NCBI GenBank assembly: GCA_030615625.1
Contig: JAUWYX010000003.1
Coordinates: 124,001-188,000, forward strand
Direction: 5' to 3'
DNA from: Dehalococcoidia bacterium
GTDB taxonomy: Bacteria; Chloroflexota; Dehalococcoidia; GIF9; AB-539-J10
Length of the DNA: 64,000 nucleotides
Made by a program: the position numbers and the translations under genes. The stretch's first letter is position 1. Every line of letters starts with the position of its first letter. Under the pieces are notes generated by a model. The model was not told where the DNA came from. It ran no database searches and saw nothing but the letters and a program-made list of their open reading frames with translations. Positions 10,632 through 21,273 of the stretch are shown piece by piece.

Positions 10632-12362
10632 ATGAAATCAAAAACAAAGGATGAGCAACTGGGACGGATGCGCCACTCCGCATCTCATATCATGGCTGAG
10701 GCAGTACAGTGTCTTTTTCCCGAGGCTAAATTTGGCATCGGACCGACCATTGAGAATGGCTTCTATTATGACTTTGAGTTGCCCCGCCCATTAACACCGG
10801 AAGACTTGCCTGTAATTGAGAGCAAGATGAGGGAGGTTATTAGTCAGAATGTACCGTTTGTTACGGAGGAAATGGGTAAGGATGAAGCGCGTAAGCTCTT
10901 TGCTACCCAGCCCTATAAATTAGAGCTTATCAACGAAATCACCGATACTAGTGTAACTATCTATAAACAAGGTTCTTTCACCGATTTATGTCGTGGTCCC
11001 CATCTAGCCTCTACGGGTGAGGTAAAAGCATTTAAACTTACTCATCTAGCTGGAGCATACTGGCGTGGTGATGAAAAGCGACCCATGCTACAAAGAATTT
11101 ACGGTGTGGCTTTTGGAAGCCAAGAGGAGCTTGACGAGTATTTATCGTGGCAAGCTGAAGTCACTAAACGCGACCATAGGAAGCTGGGCAAAGAACTTGA
11201 CCTCTTCAGTACTCACGAGGAAATCGGTCCTGGCTTAATTTGCTGGCACCCCAGAGGTGCTTTGATTCGACAAATCATCGAGGACTTCTGGAAGGCAGAG
11301 CACATCAAGCGAGACTATGACATCGTTTACACTCCCCACATTGCCAAGCTAGATTTGTGGAAAACTAGCGGGCATTGGGAATTCTATCGGGATTATCTGT
11401 TCTCACCGATGGAAATTGAGGGACAGCAATATATGCTAAGGCCCATGAATTGCTTGGGCCATATTTTGATTTATAAAAGCAAATTGCGCAGTTATCGCAA
11501 TTTGCCTTTGAGATATGCCGAATTGGGCACGGTATATAGGTATGAGCGAACTGGCGTATTATATGGTCTTGCCAGGGTCAGGGGATTTACTCAAGATGAT
11601 GCTCACATTTTTTGCCGACCTGATCAGGTTGAAGAGGAAGTACTAGAAGTTCTGAACTTGGCACAATTCATGATGTCTAGCTTTGGCTTTGATGAGTATG
11701 AATTGTTGTTATCAACGCGTCCTGAGAAATATGCTGGCACAGTTTCAATGTGGGAGGAGGCCACGGAATCCTTGAGGCACGTTCTAGAGAGACTTGACTT
11801 GCATTATGAGGTGGATCCTGGCGAGGGGGTTTTCTACGGACCTAAAATCGATGTTAAACTCAAGGACGCTTTAGGGCATGTTTGGCAAGGTCCTACTATC
11901 CAAGTTGATTTCAATTTGCCACAACGCTTTAATGTCTGTTATATTGGTGAAGATGGCTTGGAGCATAATGTAGTGATGATACATCGCACAGTTTTAGGTA
12001 GCATGGAGCGTTTTTTAGCCTGCCTCACAGAGCATTATGGTGGTGCCTTCCCGGTATGGTTATCGCCGGTTCAATCAATAATAATTCCCATAGCAGATCG
12101 CCATGTTGGCTATGCACGTAAGATAGGGAGCGATTTTAAAAATGAGGGTATCCGAGTTCGGGTTGACGACCGCTCTGAGAGGATGAATTTGAAAATAAGA
12201 GAAGCCCAACTGGAGAAAGTCCCATATATGCTTATAGTTGGTGATAAAGAAATGGCTTCATCCAGTGTGTCACTTCGCTTAAGGAGTGGCGAGAATCCGG
12301 GCTTAGAAACTCTGGTACAAGTTAAGAGTAGAATAAGGTCAGCTATAGAGGCCAAGTCTTGA
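10632..12362 (+). CDS. thrS: Threonyl-tRNA synthetase
   Basis: RHSASHIMAEAVQ, IGPTIENGFYYDF, MRPMNCLGHILIYK. Confidence 0.96.
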   Translation: MKSKTKDEQLGRMRHSASHIMAEAVQCLFPEAKFGIGPTIENGFYYDFELPRPLTPEDLPVIESKMREVISQNVPFVTEEMGKDEARKLFATQPYKLELINEITDTSVTIYKQGSFTDLCRGPHLASTGEVKAFKLTHLAGAYWRGDEKRPMLQRIYGVAFGSQEELDEYLSWQAEVTKRDHRKLGKELDLFSTHEEIGPGLICWHPRGALIRQIIEDFWKAEHIKRDYDIVYTPHIAKLDLWKTSGHWEFYRDYLFSPMEIEGQQYMLRPMNCLGHILIYKSKLRSYRNLPLRYAELGTVYRYERTGVLYGLARVRGFTQDDAHIFCRPDQVEEEVLEVLNLAQFMMSSFGFDEYELLLSTRPEKYAGTVSMWEEATESLRHVLERLDLHYEVDPGEGVFYGPKIDVKLKDALGHVWQGPTIQVDFNLPQRFNVCYIGEDGLEHNVVMIHRTVLGSMERFLACLTEHYGGAFPVWLSPVQSIIIPIADRHVGYARKIGSDFKNEGIRVRVDDRSERMNLKIREAQLEKVPYMLIVGDKEMASSSVSLRLRSGENPGLETLVQVKSRIRSAIEAKS

Positions 12363-12934
12363 ATACTGTTTCAGGGGGTAGAAAGAGCATAGTTAAAGAA
12401 TTATTAACCAACAGGAGAATCAGAGCCAGAGAAGTTCGTCTCATAGGGGAAGATGGGGAACAGCTGGGCGTAGTGCCTCTACAGAAAGCATTGCAAATGG
12501 CTTATGAGCGCGGCCTCGATTTGGTGCAGGTAGCATCAACGATGACTCCGCCAGTATGCCGGATTCTTGATTATGGTAAATATAAGTATGAGCAAAATAA
12601 AAAAGAACGCAAGGCGAAGAGAGGCCAAAGAGTTGGCTTACTCAGGGAGGTCCGTTTAAGACCCAAGATAGAAGAGCATGATTTACAGGCAAAAATTAAG
12701 ACCACGAAGAAATTATTGGAGGAGGGTAATAAAGTACGGTTATTGCTAAGGTTTAGAGGACGCGAAGTTATTTATCCTGAACTGGGTTGGAATGTGCTGC
12801 GTAAAGTAGCTGAAGCCTCCAAGGAATTAGCCGTGGTAAGTAGCTCCGGTAATGCCGAGAGAAGTATAGCCTTGATCTTATCCCCAGTTTCCCAGAAGAA
12901 ATCTAAGGAGACAGAAACAGATGCCAAAACTTAA
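12359..12934 (+). CDS. infC: Translation initiation factor IF-3 (TTG start)
   Basis: NRRIRAREVRLIGEDGEQLGVVPLQKAL; LDLVQVA...PPVCRILDYGKYKYE. Confidence 0.95.
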   Translation: MNTVSGGRKSIVKELLTNRRIRAREVRLIGEDGEQLGVVPLQKALQMAYERGLDLVQVASTMTPPVCRILDYGKYKYEQNKKERKAKRGQRVGLLREVRLRPKIEEHDLQAKIKTTKKLLEEGNKVRLLLRFRGREVIYPELGWNVLRKVAEASKELAVVSSSGNAERSIALILSPVSQKKSKETETDAKT

Positions 12935-13118
12935 AACCCATAAAGGGGCAAGGAGCCGTTTTCATATAACAGGTAGCGGCAAGCTGATGCGCACTAAATG
13001 CGGCAAGAGCCATTTGAGGCGAAAAAAGGCTCCTAGAACTAAGCGCCTCTACGATGAAATGATCATGACCTCCTCAGCGGATAAAAAGAGAGTAAAGAGG
13101 CTTTTACCCTACAAATAG
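12921..13118 (+). CDS. rpmI: Ribosomal protein bL35
   Basis: MPKLKTHKGARSRFHITGSGKLMR. Confidence 0.95.
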   Translation: MPKLKTHKGARSRFHITGSGKLMRTKCGKSHLRRKKAPRTKRLYDEMIMTSSADKKRVKRLLPYK

Positions 13119-13192
13119 TGTAGGGAGGGAAAGTAGTTTATTTTGTTGCTAAAGAGAAAAAGATAACGCCCAAGGATTAAAGGAGGAAGAAC

Positions 13193-13558
13193 TTGCCACG
13201 AGCCAGGAGTGGAAAAGTTACCCACAGACGACATAAAAAGGTGCTTGAGCTGACCAAGGGACACCGAGCGGCCAGACATAAGCTTTATAGGACAGCTCAT
13301 GAGTCCATGCTTCATGCCTTAGATTATTCCTATCGTCATCGTCGTGAGCGGAAAGGCGACTTCAGAAAGCTATGGATTACCCGCATTAATGCTGCGGCAC
13401 GGGCTAGAGGACTTACTTACAGTCAGTTTATAGCCGAGTTAAAAAAATCAAATGTAGAAATCAACCGCAAGATGTTAGCTGAGATAGCAGTCAAAGATCC
13501 TGAGGGTTTTGCTACATTAGTAGCTTCGGTAACTAAGACTAACTCACCCCATGCCTGA
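13193..13558 (+). CDS. rplT: Ribosomal protein bL20 (TTG start)
   Basis: [35 protein letters not shown]. Confidence 0.95.
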   Translation: MPRARSGKVTHRRHKKVLELTKGHRAARHKLYRTAHESMLHALDYSYRHRRERKGDFRKLWITRINAAARARGLTYSQFIAELKKSNVEINRKMLAEIAVKDPEGFATLVASVTKTNSPHA

Positions 13559-13602
13559 AAATTTCAGGATTTTTGAACAAGGATAACATCACTTGGTAGT
13601 CA

Positions 13603-14637
13603 ATGCTGGAACAACTCAAGGACCTTCATACACAAGCTCTCGATGAGCTAAACAAAGTTAATAATCCTCGGGAGCTGGAGTTGTGGCGCGTTCGCCACCT
13701 GGGTAAGAAAAGCAGTTTAACTAAAATTCTACGCTCCTTGGCCGCCTTGCCCCTGGAAGAACGGCGAAAGGGGGGTGCTCAAGCTAACGAAATCAAGAGA
13801 GCTTTAGAGTCAAGCCTAGAAGAGAAGGAAAAATTATTACAGGAAGCCCTTTTGACCTCTCCTCTGGAATCCCAAAGATTAGATATTACCTTGCCCGGGC
13901 GGCCTCTCCCGGCAGGGCGACTTCACCCCACCACTCAAATACTTAAGGAAATTTGCGATGTTTTCAAAAATATGGGCTTCCAAGTAATTGAGGGACCCGA
14001 CGTGGAGTGGGATTACTACAACTTTGAAGCCTTAAATATTCCTCAACATCATCCGGCGCGAGATATGTTTGCTACCCTATGGATAGATGCAGGTATGGGG
14101 GAGAAAGCTAGACTTTTGCGCACACACACATCCCCAATGCAGATTAGGTTGATGGAGAGGGAACGTCCGCCAATAAGGGCCATAGTACCGGGGCGAGCTT
14201 ATAGATATGAAGCGACTGACGCCACTCACGAATCTATGTTTTATCAAGTTGAAGGTTTGGCTGTGGATAAGGGCATCACCCTGGCTGATTTAAAAGGCAC
14301 CTTGTTTGACTTTTGCCGCTGCATTTTCGGTGAGGAAAGGGAAGTGCGCTTCCGCTGCGATTACTTTCCTTTTGTGGAACCTGGGGTAGAGGTAGCCATC
14401 GGATGTTCGGCCTGCGATGGGGCTGGCTGCCGGCTGTGTGGCTACAGCGGCTGGATTGAAATACTAGGGGCAGGGATGGTGCATCCCGACGTCCTGGCAC
14501 GAGTCGATATCGACCCCAAGCTTTACAGTGGCTTTGCCTTCGGGTTGGGAGTTGAGCGTATACCTATGCTGCGCTATGGTATTGACGATATTCGCCTCTT
14601 TTATAGCAATGACCTCAGGTTTCTGCGGCAGTTCTAA
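13603..14637 (+). CDS. pheS: Phenylalanyl-tRNA synthetase alpha subunit
   Basis: [38 protein letters not shown]. Confidence 0.95.
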   Translation: MLEQLKDLHTQALDELNKVNNPRELELWRVRHLGKKSSLTKILRSLAALPLEERRKGGAQANEIKRALESSLEEKEKLLQEALLTSPLESQRLDITLPGRPLPAGRLHPTTQILKEICDVFKNMGFQVIEGPDVEWDYYNFEALNIPQHHPARDMFATLWIDAGMGEKARLLRTHTSPMQIRLMERERPPIRAIVPGRAYRYEATDATHESMFYQVEGLAVDKGITLADLKGTLFDFCRCIFGEEREVRFRCDYFPFVEPGVEVAIGCSACDGAGCRLCGYSGWIEILGAGMVHPDVLARVDIDPKLYSGFAFGLGVERIPMLRYGIDDIRLFYSNDLRFLRQF

Positions 14638-14653
14638 ATTTTAAGGTGACAAT

Positions 14654-17113
14654 ATGAAAGTTTCCCTCAAATGGCTCAGGGATTATGTTGACATAAAACT
14701 CGCTCCCGAAGAACTAGCCGAAAGGTTAACCATGGCTGGCCTGGAAGTCAAGGGCACACAGACTATAGGTGGCACCTGGGATAATGTAGTAATAGGGGAA
14801 GTGATAGCATTAAATCCTCATCCTAATGCTGACCGTCTTAAACTAGCTACAGTTGACCTCGGCACTGGGCAAGTCACCACGGTTTGTGGTGCCCCCAATA
14901 TCAGCCTTGGGCAGAGGGTGCCTTTTGCCCACATAGGGGCCCGGCTTATAGACCCTCACACTGGAGAAGCTATAGTGCTAAAGCCGGCTAAAATTCGCGG
15001 TGTCGCTTCCGAGGGCATGGTCTGCTCGGAGAAGGAGCTAGGGATTTCCGAGAGTCACGAAGGAATTTTGGTATTGCCGGCGGAGGCGCCCATCGGTGCA
15101 CCTCTCGGTGCTTATCTAGGCGATGTGATTTTTGACTTAGATGTAACGCCTAACCGCCCGGATTGCTTATCTGTAATTGGTATTTCCCGAGAAATTGCTG
15201 CCCTAACTGGTGAACCACTCCGTTTGCCCCCAATTCATTACGAAGAAACGGAAGAGTCAATAGATTCCTTCGCCTCCGTTGACATAGTCGAGCCAGACCT
15301 ATGCCCCAGGTATTGTGCTAGTCTGATTACCGGAATTAAGATAGCCCCCTCCCCAAGCTGGCTACAGCAGCGTCTCAATAGCTGCGGAATGCGTCCCATT
15401 AACAACGTGGTTGACGTTACTAATCATGTGATGCTGGAATATGGTCAGCCCCTTCACGCCTTTGATTATCATAAGCTTAAGGGCCGACAGATTATCGTTC
15501 GCAGGGCCGGAAATGGTGAAACCATAACTACCATCGATGGAACAAAGCGTGCTCTTAACCCAGACATATTGGTTATCGCCGATAAAGAAGAAGCTGTCGC
15601 TGTTGCTGGAATCATGGGCGGTCTGGATTCCGAAGTTACGGACAAAACTGACACTATACTCCTGGAGTCAGCGAATTTTAACCAGGCTACCATTCGTCGA
15701 GGCTGTAGCCATCTTCAACTTCAAAACGAGGCCTCGATTCGCTTTGACAAAGGGCTTAATAGCGAGCTTCCGCTGCTACCATTGAAACGGGCCACTCAAC
15801 TGCTACTGGAGCTAGCCGGTGACAGAGCAGCCAAGGGCATAATCGATGTTTATCCCGGGAAATCAGAACCAAAACTTATATTACTTACCGCCCGGGAGGT
15901 GGAGCGCCTTTCAGGCTTGAAGGTCAATATTAATGGAATTCTTAAGGTATTAAAAGCCCTGGGCTTTAAGTGCCAGGAGAGCAATTCAGGTTCGCAAATT
16001 TCGGTGTCTGTGCCTTACTGGCGCGGCGACATTAAATGCTCTGCTGACCTCGTGGAGGAGGTAGTTCGCATCATCGGTTATGAAAAGATTCCTATCACCA
16101 GGCTTGGCTCTCCTTTGCCTCAACAAAAATCAAATTTGTCACCGTCAGCCCAGCAAAGCAATCTCAAGGAGAAATTACGTAATATTCTGACCGGTTTTGG
16201 CTTTCAAGAGATATTAACTTATTCTTTAGTCAGCTTGGAAAAGCTGCAGAAGCTTTCCCCAAAGCTTGAGTTGAAAATTCCGCCGTTAAAGGTAGCTAAC
16301 CCGATGACGAGGGAACAGGAATACCTGCGTACCAGTTTACGGGCTGGTCTTCTCGCCACGTTGTCACATAACCAGAAATTTGAACAAGCAGGCGTGAGGC
16401 TCTTTGAAATTGGTAAGGTATTCTTGCCCCACCACCCCCCTGTCATTGCGAGCGAAGCGAAGCAATCTCAAGAAGAAAAGGAACTGCCCCAAGAAAAAGA
16501 GATGCTGTGTGCTGTGCTCAGTGGCCCAAGGGCAGAATTATCCTGGCAAGCTGATAAGGAGCCGTTCGATTTCTTTGACGCTAAGGGCGTAGTGGAAAAT
16601 CTCCTGAATCAGTTGGGGCTGAAAGCGAGTTTTGATATTGGCGATGATGAAACTCTATTCCAGGGAAGAGGAGCTAACATAATCGTTGAAGATGACAAAG
16701 TAGGTATCGTAGGAGACGTGCATCCCAGGGTAGCACAAGCCTTTGAGCTTTCTAACACTATTTGCCTTATAGAAGTTGACCTGGAGAAACTGTTGACCAA
16801 GGTTACCCGGATAAAGGAATACCAACCCATCCCACGGTTTCCCAGCGTAACCCGGGACATCGCTTTAGTAATAGATGAGCAAGTGAGCTACCGAAGAGTG
16901 GAGAATATAATCCAAAGCTTTCCGTTGGTAATGCAGATAACTCTCTTTGACCTTTATCGGGGCAAGCAGATACCCGATGGCAAGAAATCTTTTGCCATAA
17001 GGATTATCTACCAATCGCCCAGCCATACCTTGACCGACGAGGAAGTTGACCAAACTCAAGAACAGATGCTCGCTAGGCTACATCAGGAACTGGGCGCTAC
17101 TTTGAGAAGTTGA
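14654..17113 (+). CDS. pheT: Phenylalanyl-tRNA synthetase beta subunit
   Basis: MKVSLKWLRDYVDI; NPHPNADRLKLATVDLG; NRPDCLSVIGISREIAALTG. Confidence 0.95.
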   Translation: MKVSLKWLRDYVDIKLAPEELAERLTMAGLEVKGTQTIGGTWDNVVIGEVIALNPHPNADRLKLATVDLGTGQVTTVCGAPNISLGQRVPFAHIGARLIDPHTGEAIVLKPAKIRGVASEGMVCSEKELGISESHEGILVLPAEAPIGAPLGAYLGDVIFDLDVTPNRPDCLSVIGISREIAALTGEPLRLPPIHYEETEESIDSFASVDIVEPDLCPRYCASLITGIKIAPSPSWLQQRLNSCGMRPINNVVDVTNHVMLEYGQPLHAFDYHKLKGRQIIVRRAGNGETITTIDGTKRALNPDILVIADKEEAVAVAGIMGGLDSEVTDKTDTILLESANFNQATIRRGCSHLQLQNEASIRFDKGLNSELPLLPLKRATQLLLELAGDRAAKGIIDVYPGKSEPKLILLTAREVERLSGLKVNINGILKVLKALGFKCQESNSGSQISVSVPYWRGDIKCSADLVEEVVRIIGYEKIPITRLGSPLPQQKSNLSPSAQQSNLKEKLRNILTGFGFQEILTYSLVSLEKLQKLSPKLELKIPPLKVANPMTREQEYLRTSLRAGLLATLSHNQKFEQAGVRLFEIGKVFLPHHPPVIASEAKQSQEEKELPQEKEMLCAVLSGPRAELSWQADKEPFDFFDAKGVVENLLNQLGLKASFDIGDDETLFQGRGANIIVEDDKVGIVGDVHPRVAQAFELSNTICLIEVDLEKLLTKVTRIKEYQPIPRFPSVTRDIALVIDEQVSYRRVENIIQSFPLVMQITLFDLYRGKQIPDGKKSFAIRIIYQSPSHTLTDEEVDQTQEQMLARLHQELGATLRS
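16442..16469 (+). repeat. Short palindromic repeat (GTCATTGCGAGCGAAGCGAAGCAATCTC) in frame within pheT
   Basis: Same repeat, diverged, found at 50637-50670 (direct) and 46769-46797 (inverted); translated here as VIASEAKQS. Confidence 0.8.
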
Positions 17114-17135
17114 GTTAAGGGCGAGTTAAGGTCAG

Positions 17136-18893
17136 TCAAGACTGCGCTTTTACAGCCTCATCTAGAAGCTTCTTCATCTGTACCGCCAAGTTTTCCAAAG
17201 GCAAAAGCTGGGCCTCTTTCTCCATTCGCCATTTTGCCTCTACGCTCTGGCTTTGTAAGGTGCGTGGGGACAGAGTCAATCGTAAGGGTATTCCCAGGAG
17301 GTCAGCATCATTGAATTTAACGCCGGGAGAGTCGTCACGGTCATCGAAAAGCACTTCAATGCCTTCCTTTTGTAATTCTTGATAAATTTTTTCCGCCGTA
17401 GGGGCAACCATGGGTTTGTCCAACGATAGAGGACAAAGATAGACTTGATAAGGGGCTACGGAGAGCGGCCAGATAATGCCCTGGTCATCATGGCTTTGTT
17501 CTACTATGGCTGCCAGCAATCGCCCCAGTCCAATGCCATAGCAGCCCATGACGATGGGCCGGGATTTGCCATCATTATCTAAGAAGGATGCTCCGAATCT
17601 CTCACTGATGAAGGTGCCCAACTTAAATACATGCCCCACCTCAATGCCCCGGGCCAAGGATAATTTGCCTTGACACCTGAGGCAGCTATCTCCAGGCTGA
17701 GCCAGGGCAATATCAGCCATGAGGTCAACCTGAAAATCCCTGGGATAATTGGCATTCCTGAAGTGATACCCTGGCTTATTAGCGCCAACAACAAAGTTGG
17801 AGCCTAAAGTTATGGAATCATCAGCCACGACTTTGACTCCCTTTACACCTATGGGTGAGGCAAAACCAGCCACAAGTCCAGCTTCATTTACTTCGCTTTC
17901 CGTAGCCAGGCGGAGGTCAGAGCACTTTAAGGCGTTTCTTAACTTCGTTTCGTTGACTTCCAGATCGCCCCGAGTGATAACGAAGATAAATTCTCCGTCG
18001 GCATAATAAAACACCGATTTAAGCGTTTGACTTGTCGGCACGCCCACAAAATCAGCTACCTCCTCTATGGCTTTCGTCCCCGGCGTGGCTATCTCCTCCA
18101 AAGAAAGAAGATTCTTCGCTTCCCCTTCGCTACTCTCAGGGTTTCGGCTCACTGGAATGACAGTTTCGGCGGTTTTGGCAAATTGAGCCTTTTCGACATT
18201 AGCAGCGTAACCACAACTGGAACAATAAATAACCTCGTCTTCACCGCCTTCAGTGAGAACCATGAACTCATGGGATTCCTTGCCTCCTATGGCGCCACTA
18301 TCAGCCTCTACCACTAACGTTGGCAAGCCAAGGCGGGCATAGATATTCCTGTAAGCCTTACACATCTTTTGGTAACTTTCATCGAGGCCAGCCTCGTCGG
18401 CATCAAAGCTGTAAAGGTCCTTCATGATGAACTCACGGACTCTCAATAAGCCACTGCGGGGTCGAGGCTCATCGCGAAGCTTGGTCTGTATTTGATAGAG
18501 GAGCAAGGGAAGCTCCCGGTAGCTTTGCACATAGCGATGGACAAGGTCGGTAATAACTTCTTCATGGGTGGGTCCCAGAGCCAGCGTATGTTCCTTACGG
18601 TCGGTCAAAGTGAACAGGGATTTGCCAAAGGAAACATACCTGCCTGATTGTTGCCATAATTCAAAAGGCTGCAACACGGGCAGCATCAATTCCTGCCCGC
18701 CAGCCTTGTCCATTTCCTCTCTGATTATGTTTTCTATTTTTTTGAGCACCCGCCATCCCATAGGCAGGTAAGAATAAATTCCGGCAGCCTCCTGAGCAAT
18801 CATGCCCGCTCGGAGCAGTAGCTGATGGCTTACGCTCTCTGCCTCTGCGGGCGCCTGCCGCAATGTCTTGCCAAAAAGCTTAGAAAAACGCAC
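17136..18893 (-). CDS. proS: Prolyl-tRNA synthetase
   Basis: GMIAQEAAGIYSYLPMGWRVLKKIENIIREEMDKAGGQELMLP; GCYGIGLGRLLAAIVEQ. Confidence 0.96.
   Translation of the reverse strand: MRFSKLFGKTLRQAPAEAESVSHQLLLRAGMIAQEAAGIYSYLPMGWRVLKKIENIIREEMDKAGGQELMLPVLQPFELWQQSGRYVSFGKSLFTLTDRKEHTLALGPTHEEVITDLVHRYVQSYRELPLLLYQIQTKLRDEPRPRSGLLRVREFIMKDLYSFDADEAGLDESYQKMCKAYRNIYARLGLPTLVVEADSGAIGGKESHEFMVLTEGGEDEVIYCSSCGYAANVEKAQFAKTAETVIPVSRNPESSEGEAKNLLSLEEIATPGTKAIEEVADFVGVPTSQTLKSVFYYADGEFIFVITRGDLEVNETKLRNALKCSDLRLATESEVNEAGLVAGFASPIGVKGVKVVADDSITLGSNFVVGANKPGYHFRNANYPRDFQVDLMADIALAQPGDSCLRCQGKLSLARGIEVGHVFKLGTFISERFGASFLDNDGKSRPIVMGCYGIGLGRLLAAIVEQSHDDQGIIWPLSVAPYQVYLCPLSLDKPMVAPTAEKIYQELQKEGIEVLFDDRDDSPGVKFNDADLLGIPLRLTLSPRTLQSQSVEAKWRMEKEAQLLPLENLAVQMKKLLDEAVKAQS
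18102..18165 (-). repeat. Repeat insertion in proS encoding VIPVSRNPESSEGEAKNLL
   Basis: On the minus strand ...CCCTGAGAGTAGCGAAGGGGAAGCGAAGAATC...; resembles the intergenic CCCTGAA...GCGAAGGATTCAGGGG copy at 23331-23372. Confidence 0.65.
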
Positions 18894-18904
18894 TTCTCTT
18901 ACCT

Positions 18905-19966
18905 TTACTCTAATCCTTTCCTACTGAGAGAGTCTACTTCTGCCATCAGAGCTTCTAGGAAATTTTGTTCATTCACTGTGTTTACCACCTCCCCCTTCCT
19001 AAATATAGCACCCTTCCCCTTGCCGCAGGCAATGCCGACATCAGCATCCTTAGCCTCGCCAGGACCATTGACTACACAGCCCATAACTGCCACTTTAATG
19101 GGCTTGCTTATTTTTTCCAGGCGCTTGCTTACTGCCTCAGCCAGGGCAATGATATCAACTTCAGCCCGGCCGCAGGAAGGGCAGCTTACTAAAGTTGGAC
19201 CCCGTTGACGAAGTCCCAAGCTTTTTAGAATTTCGTAAGCAACGAATACCTCCTCACAGGGATGGGCAGTGAGGGAAACGCGTATGGTGTCGCCAATCCC
19301 CTGATAGAGAAGTATGCCGATGCCTATAGCACTCCGTATGGCTCCCGTCCGGGGAAGCCCGGCCTCCGTGACGCCTAAATGTAAAGGATAGGGCATTTTA
19401 TCGGCAATCATTTGATAAGCCTGAATGGTAGTGGGAACATCAAAGGCTTTAAGAGAGACCTTGATTAGATCGAAGCCCAGGCTTTCCATTAGTCTTATCT
19501 GCCCTGATGCCATGTTGACCATACGCTTAGCCAGTGGAGTTTTGGGCTGAAAATTGGTCGGTAAACTGCCAGCATTCACTCCAATACGGATAGGCACATC
19601 TCTTTCTTTAGCAGCAGCTACCACCCTGGCAATTTGCTCTTTGTCTCCTATGGTGCCGGGATTGAGGCGGAGTCCGTCAACGCCGGATTGTAGCGCAGCC
19701 AGAGCTAAGCGATAGTCAAAATGTATATCAGCGATAAGAGGTAGTGAAACGCTCTTCTTTATCGCTGCTATGCTTTCAGCCGCTTCCTTGTCTGGGACTG
19801 CCACTCGCACAATTTCACAGCCGCAATCCTCTAACTCCTTAATCTGGTTTATAGTGGCCGGAATATCACGGGTATCGGTTTTGGTCATGGACTGCACCAC
19901 GATGGGGGCATCGCCGCCAATGGTCACCTTGCCAATTCTCAAGGGTTTAGAGATTCGACGTGTCAT
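18905..19966 (-). CDS. ispG: 4-hydroxy-3-methylbut-2-enyl diphosphate synthase
   Basis: VQSMTKTDTRD; SCPSCGRAEVDI; GCVVNGPGEAKDADVGIACGKG. Confidence 0.96.
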   Translation of the reverse strand: MTRRISKPLRIGKVTIGGDAPIVVQSMTKTDTRDIPATINQIKELEDCGCEIVRVAVPDKEAAESIAAIKKSVSLPLIADIHFDYRLALAALQSGVDGLRLNPGTIGDKEQIARVVAAAKERDVPIRIGVNAGSLPTNFQPKTPLAKRMVNMASGQIRLMESLGFDLIKVSLKAFDVPTTIQAYQMIADKMPYPLHLGVTEAGLPRTGAIRSAIGIGILLYQGIGDTIRVSLTAHPCEEVFVAYEILKSLGLRQRGPTLVSCPSCGRAEVDIIALAEAVSKRLEKISKPIKVAVMGCVVNGPGEAKDADVGIACGKGKGAIFRKGEVVNTVNEQNFLEALMAEVDSLSRKGLE

Positions 19967-21270
19967 AAAAAGGTCCCGCCACTAATCAGACGCTGGATAT
20001 CTAGAAAGGTTACTAAAATCACAATTGTAATTAAAAAAGCAGTGCCGATAGTGTAAGCCAGGCGCACTGCTCGAGGGGAAAGACGCTTCCCACGCCTACA
20101 CCCTTCAATAAATGCCACCAGCATGCCTCCTCCATCTAGAGGAGGGATGGGGAAGAGATTGAATATCCCGAAACCCAAGCTGATTATGCCGCCTATAAAT
20201 AATATGTTACTGAAGCCAGACGAGCGCACTACCTCCACCGTTAACTGACCAGCACCTATTGGCCCCACCAGGGCTAGATCAGGAGATTTTATGATTAGAG
20301 GGATAGCCTCTATTATGAGCACAGGCGTATAAATGATATACCTAGCTCCCAAATAGACTGCCCTCCACACAGGAAGTCGCTCTTGTTCGATATGAGTCCC
20401 GTCTACCCATCGTAGTTCCACGCCCGGTAGGGTTTCGCAGCCGTCATTAGCCAGGGAGATTGAAACCATCTCCCCGTCTCGGAGCAAAACCAGAGATATT
20501 TCTTCATCTTCCTGAGCAGAATATAGGGCATTGGACATACTCTCATCATTGTATACACCCTGTCCATTGATGCTTAAGATGGTATCACCGGGTCTGATGC
20601 CGGCTTCATAGGCTGGCGAGCCCTCCTCCACTCGGCTCAGCATATTCCACCAAAGCCAGACGCCGATTTTTAGCTGCTGTGATTCTGGGTCGAGTTCCGG
20701 CTTCAACATGATTTGTTCTTCTCGCCCATCCCTCAGCAGAAGCAAAGTTATTTCTTCCCCTTCTTTGACTGAATTTACTATATCCTGCACGTCCCCCCGC
20801 TTACGAACAGGTTGTCCTTCTATTTCCAGAATTATATCCCCGGTCTCAATGCCCGCTTCTTCCGCAGGAGAATTCTCTGCTACAGAATGCACCATGAGTC
20901 CATCACCGGCGACCGTACTTATGGGTAGCGCAAGGAAAGCACTGAGGAGAACAAATGCCAAAAAGATGTTGACCAGCGGACCGGCAGCATAGATTCCCAA
21001 CCTGGTCCACGGTCCCTTGCCAGCCAGGCTTCGGGGTACTGTGGGGTCATTTTCTCCAGCAGCCTTAACGAAGGCCCCTATGGGTATGGCATTAACTGAG
21101 TATATTGTCTCGCCGCGTTTAATACCAAAAAGTCGTGGGGGAATGCCTATGCCGAACTCTTCCACCTTCACTCCGGCACGCCTAGCAGCAATGAAGTGCC
21201 CCAATTCGTGAAGATAAATTGCCACGAATAAAATCACGATGAAAATGATAATGATTACGGAGAGGCTCAT
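19963..21270 (-). CDS. rseP: Site-2 metalloprotease RseP with two PDZ-like domains
   Basis: HELGHFIAARRAGVKVEEFGIG; two PDZ-type segments; NLFPIPPLDGG. Confidence 0.93.
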   Translation of the reverse strand: MSLSVIIIIFIVILFVAIYLHELGHFIAARRAGVKVEEFGIGIPPRLFGIKRGETIYSVNAIPIGAFVKAAGENDPTVPRSLAGKGPWTRLGIYAAGPLVNIFLAFVLLSAFLALPISTVAGDGLMVHSVAENSPAEEAGIETGDIILEIEGQPVRKRGDVQDIVNSVKEGEEITLLLLRDGREEQIMLKPELDPESQQLKIGVWLWWNMLSRVEEGSPAYEAGIRPGDTILSINGQGVYNDESMSNALYSAQEDEEISLVLLRDGEMVSISLANDGCETLPGVELRWVDGTHIEQERLPVWRAVYLGARYIIYTPVLIIEAIPLIIKSPDLALVGPIGAGQLTVEVVRSSGFSNILFIGGIISLGFGIFNLFPIPPLDGGGMLVAFIEGCRRGKRLSPRAVRLAYTIGTAFLITIVILVTFLDIQRLISGGTFL

Positions 21271-21273
21271 TTC

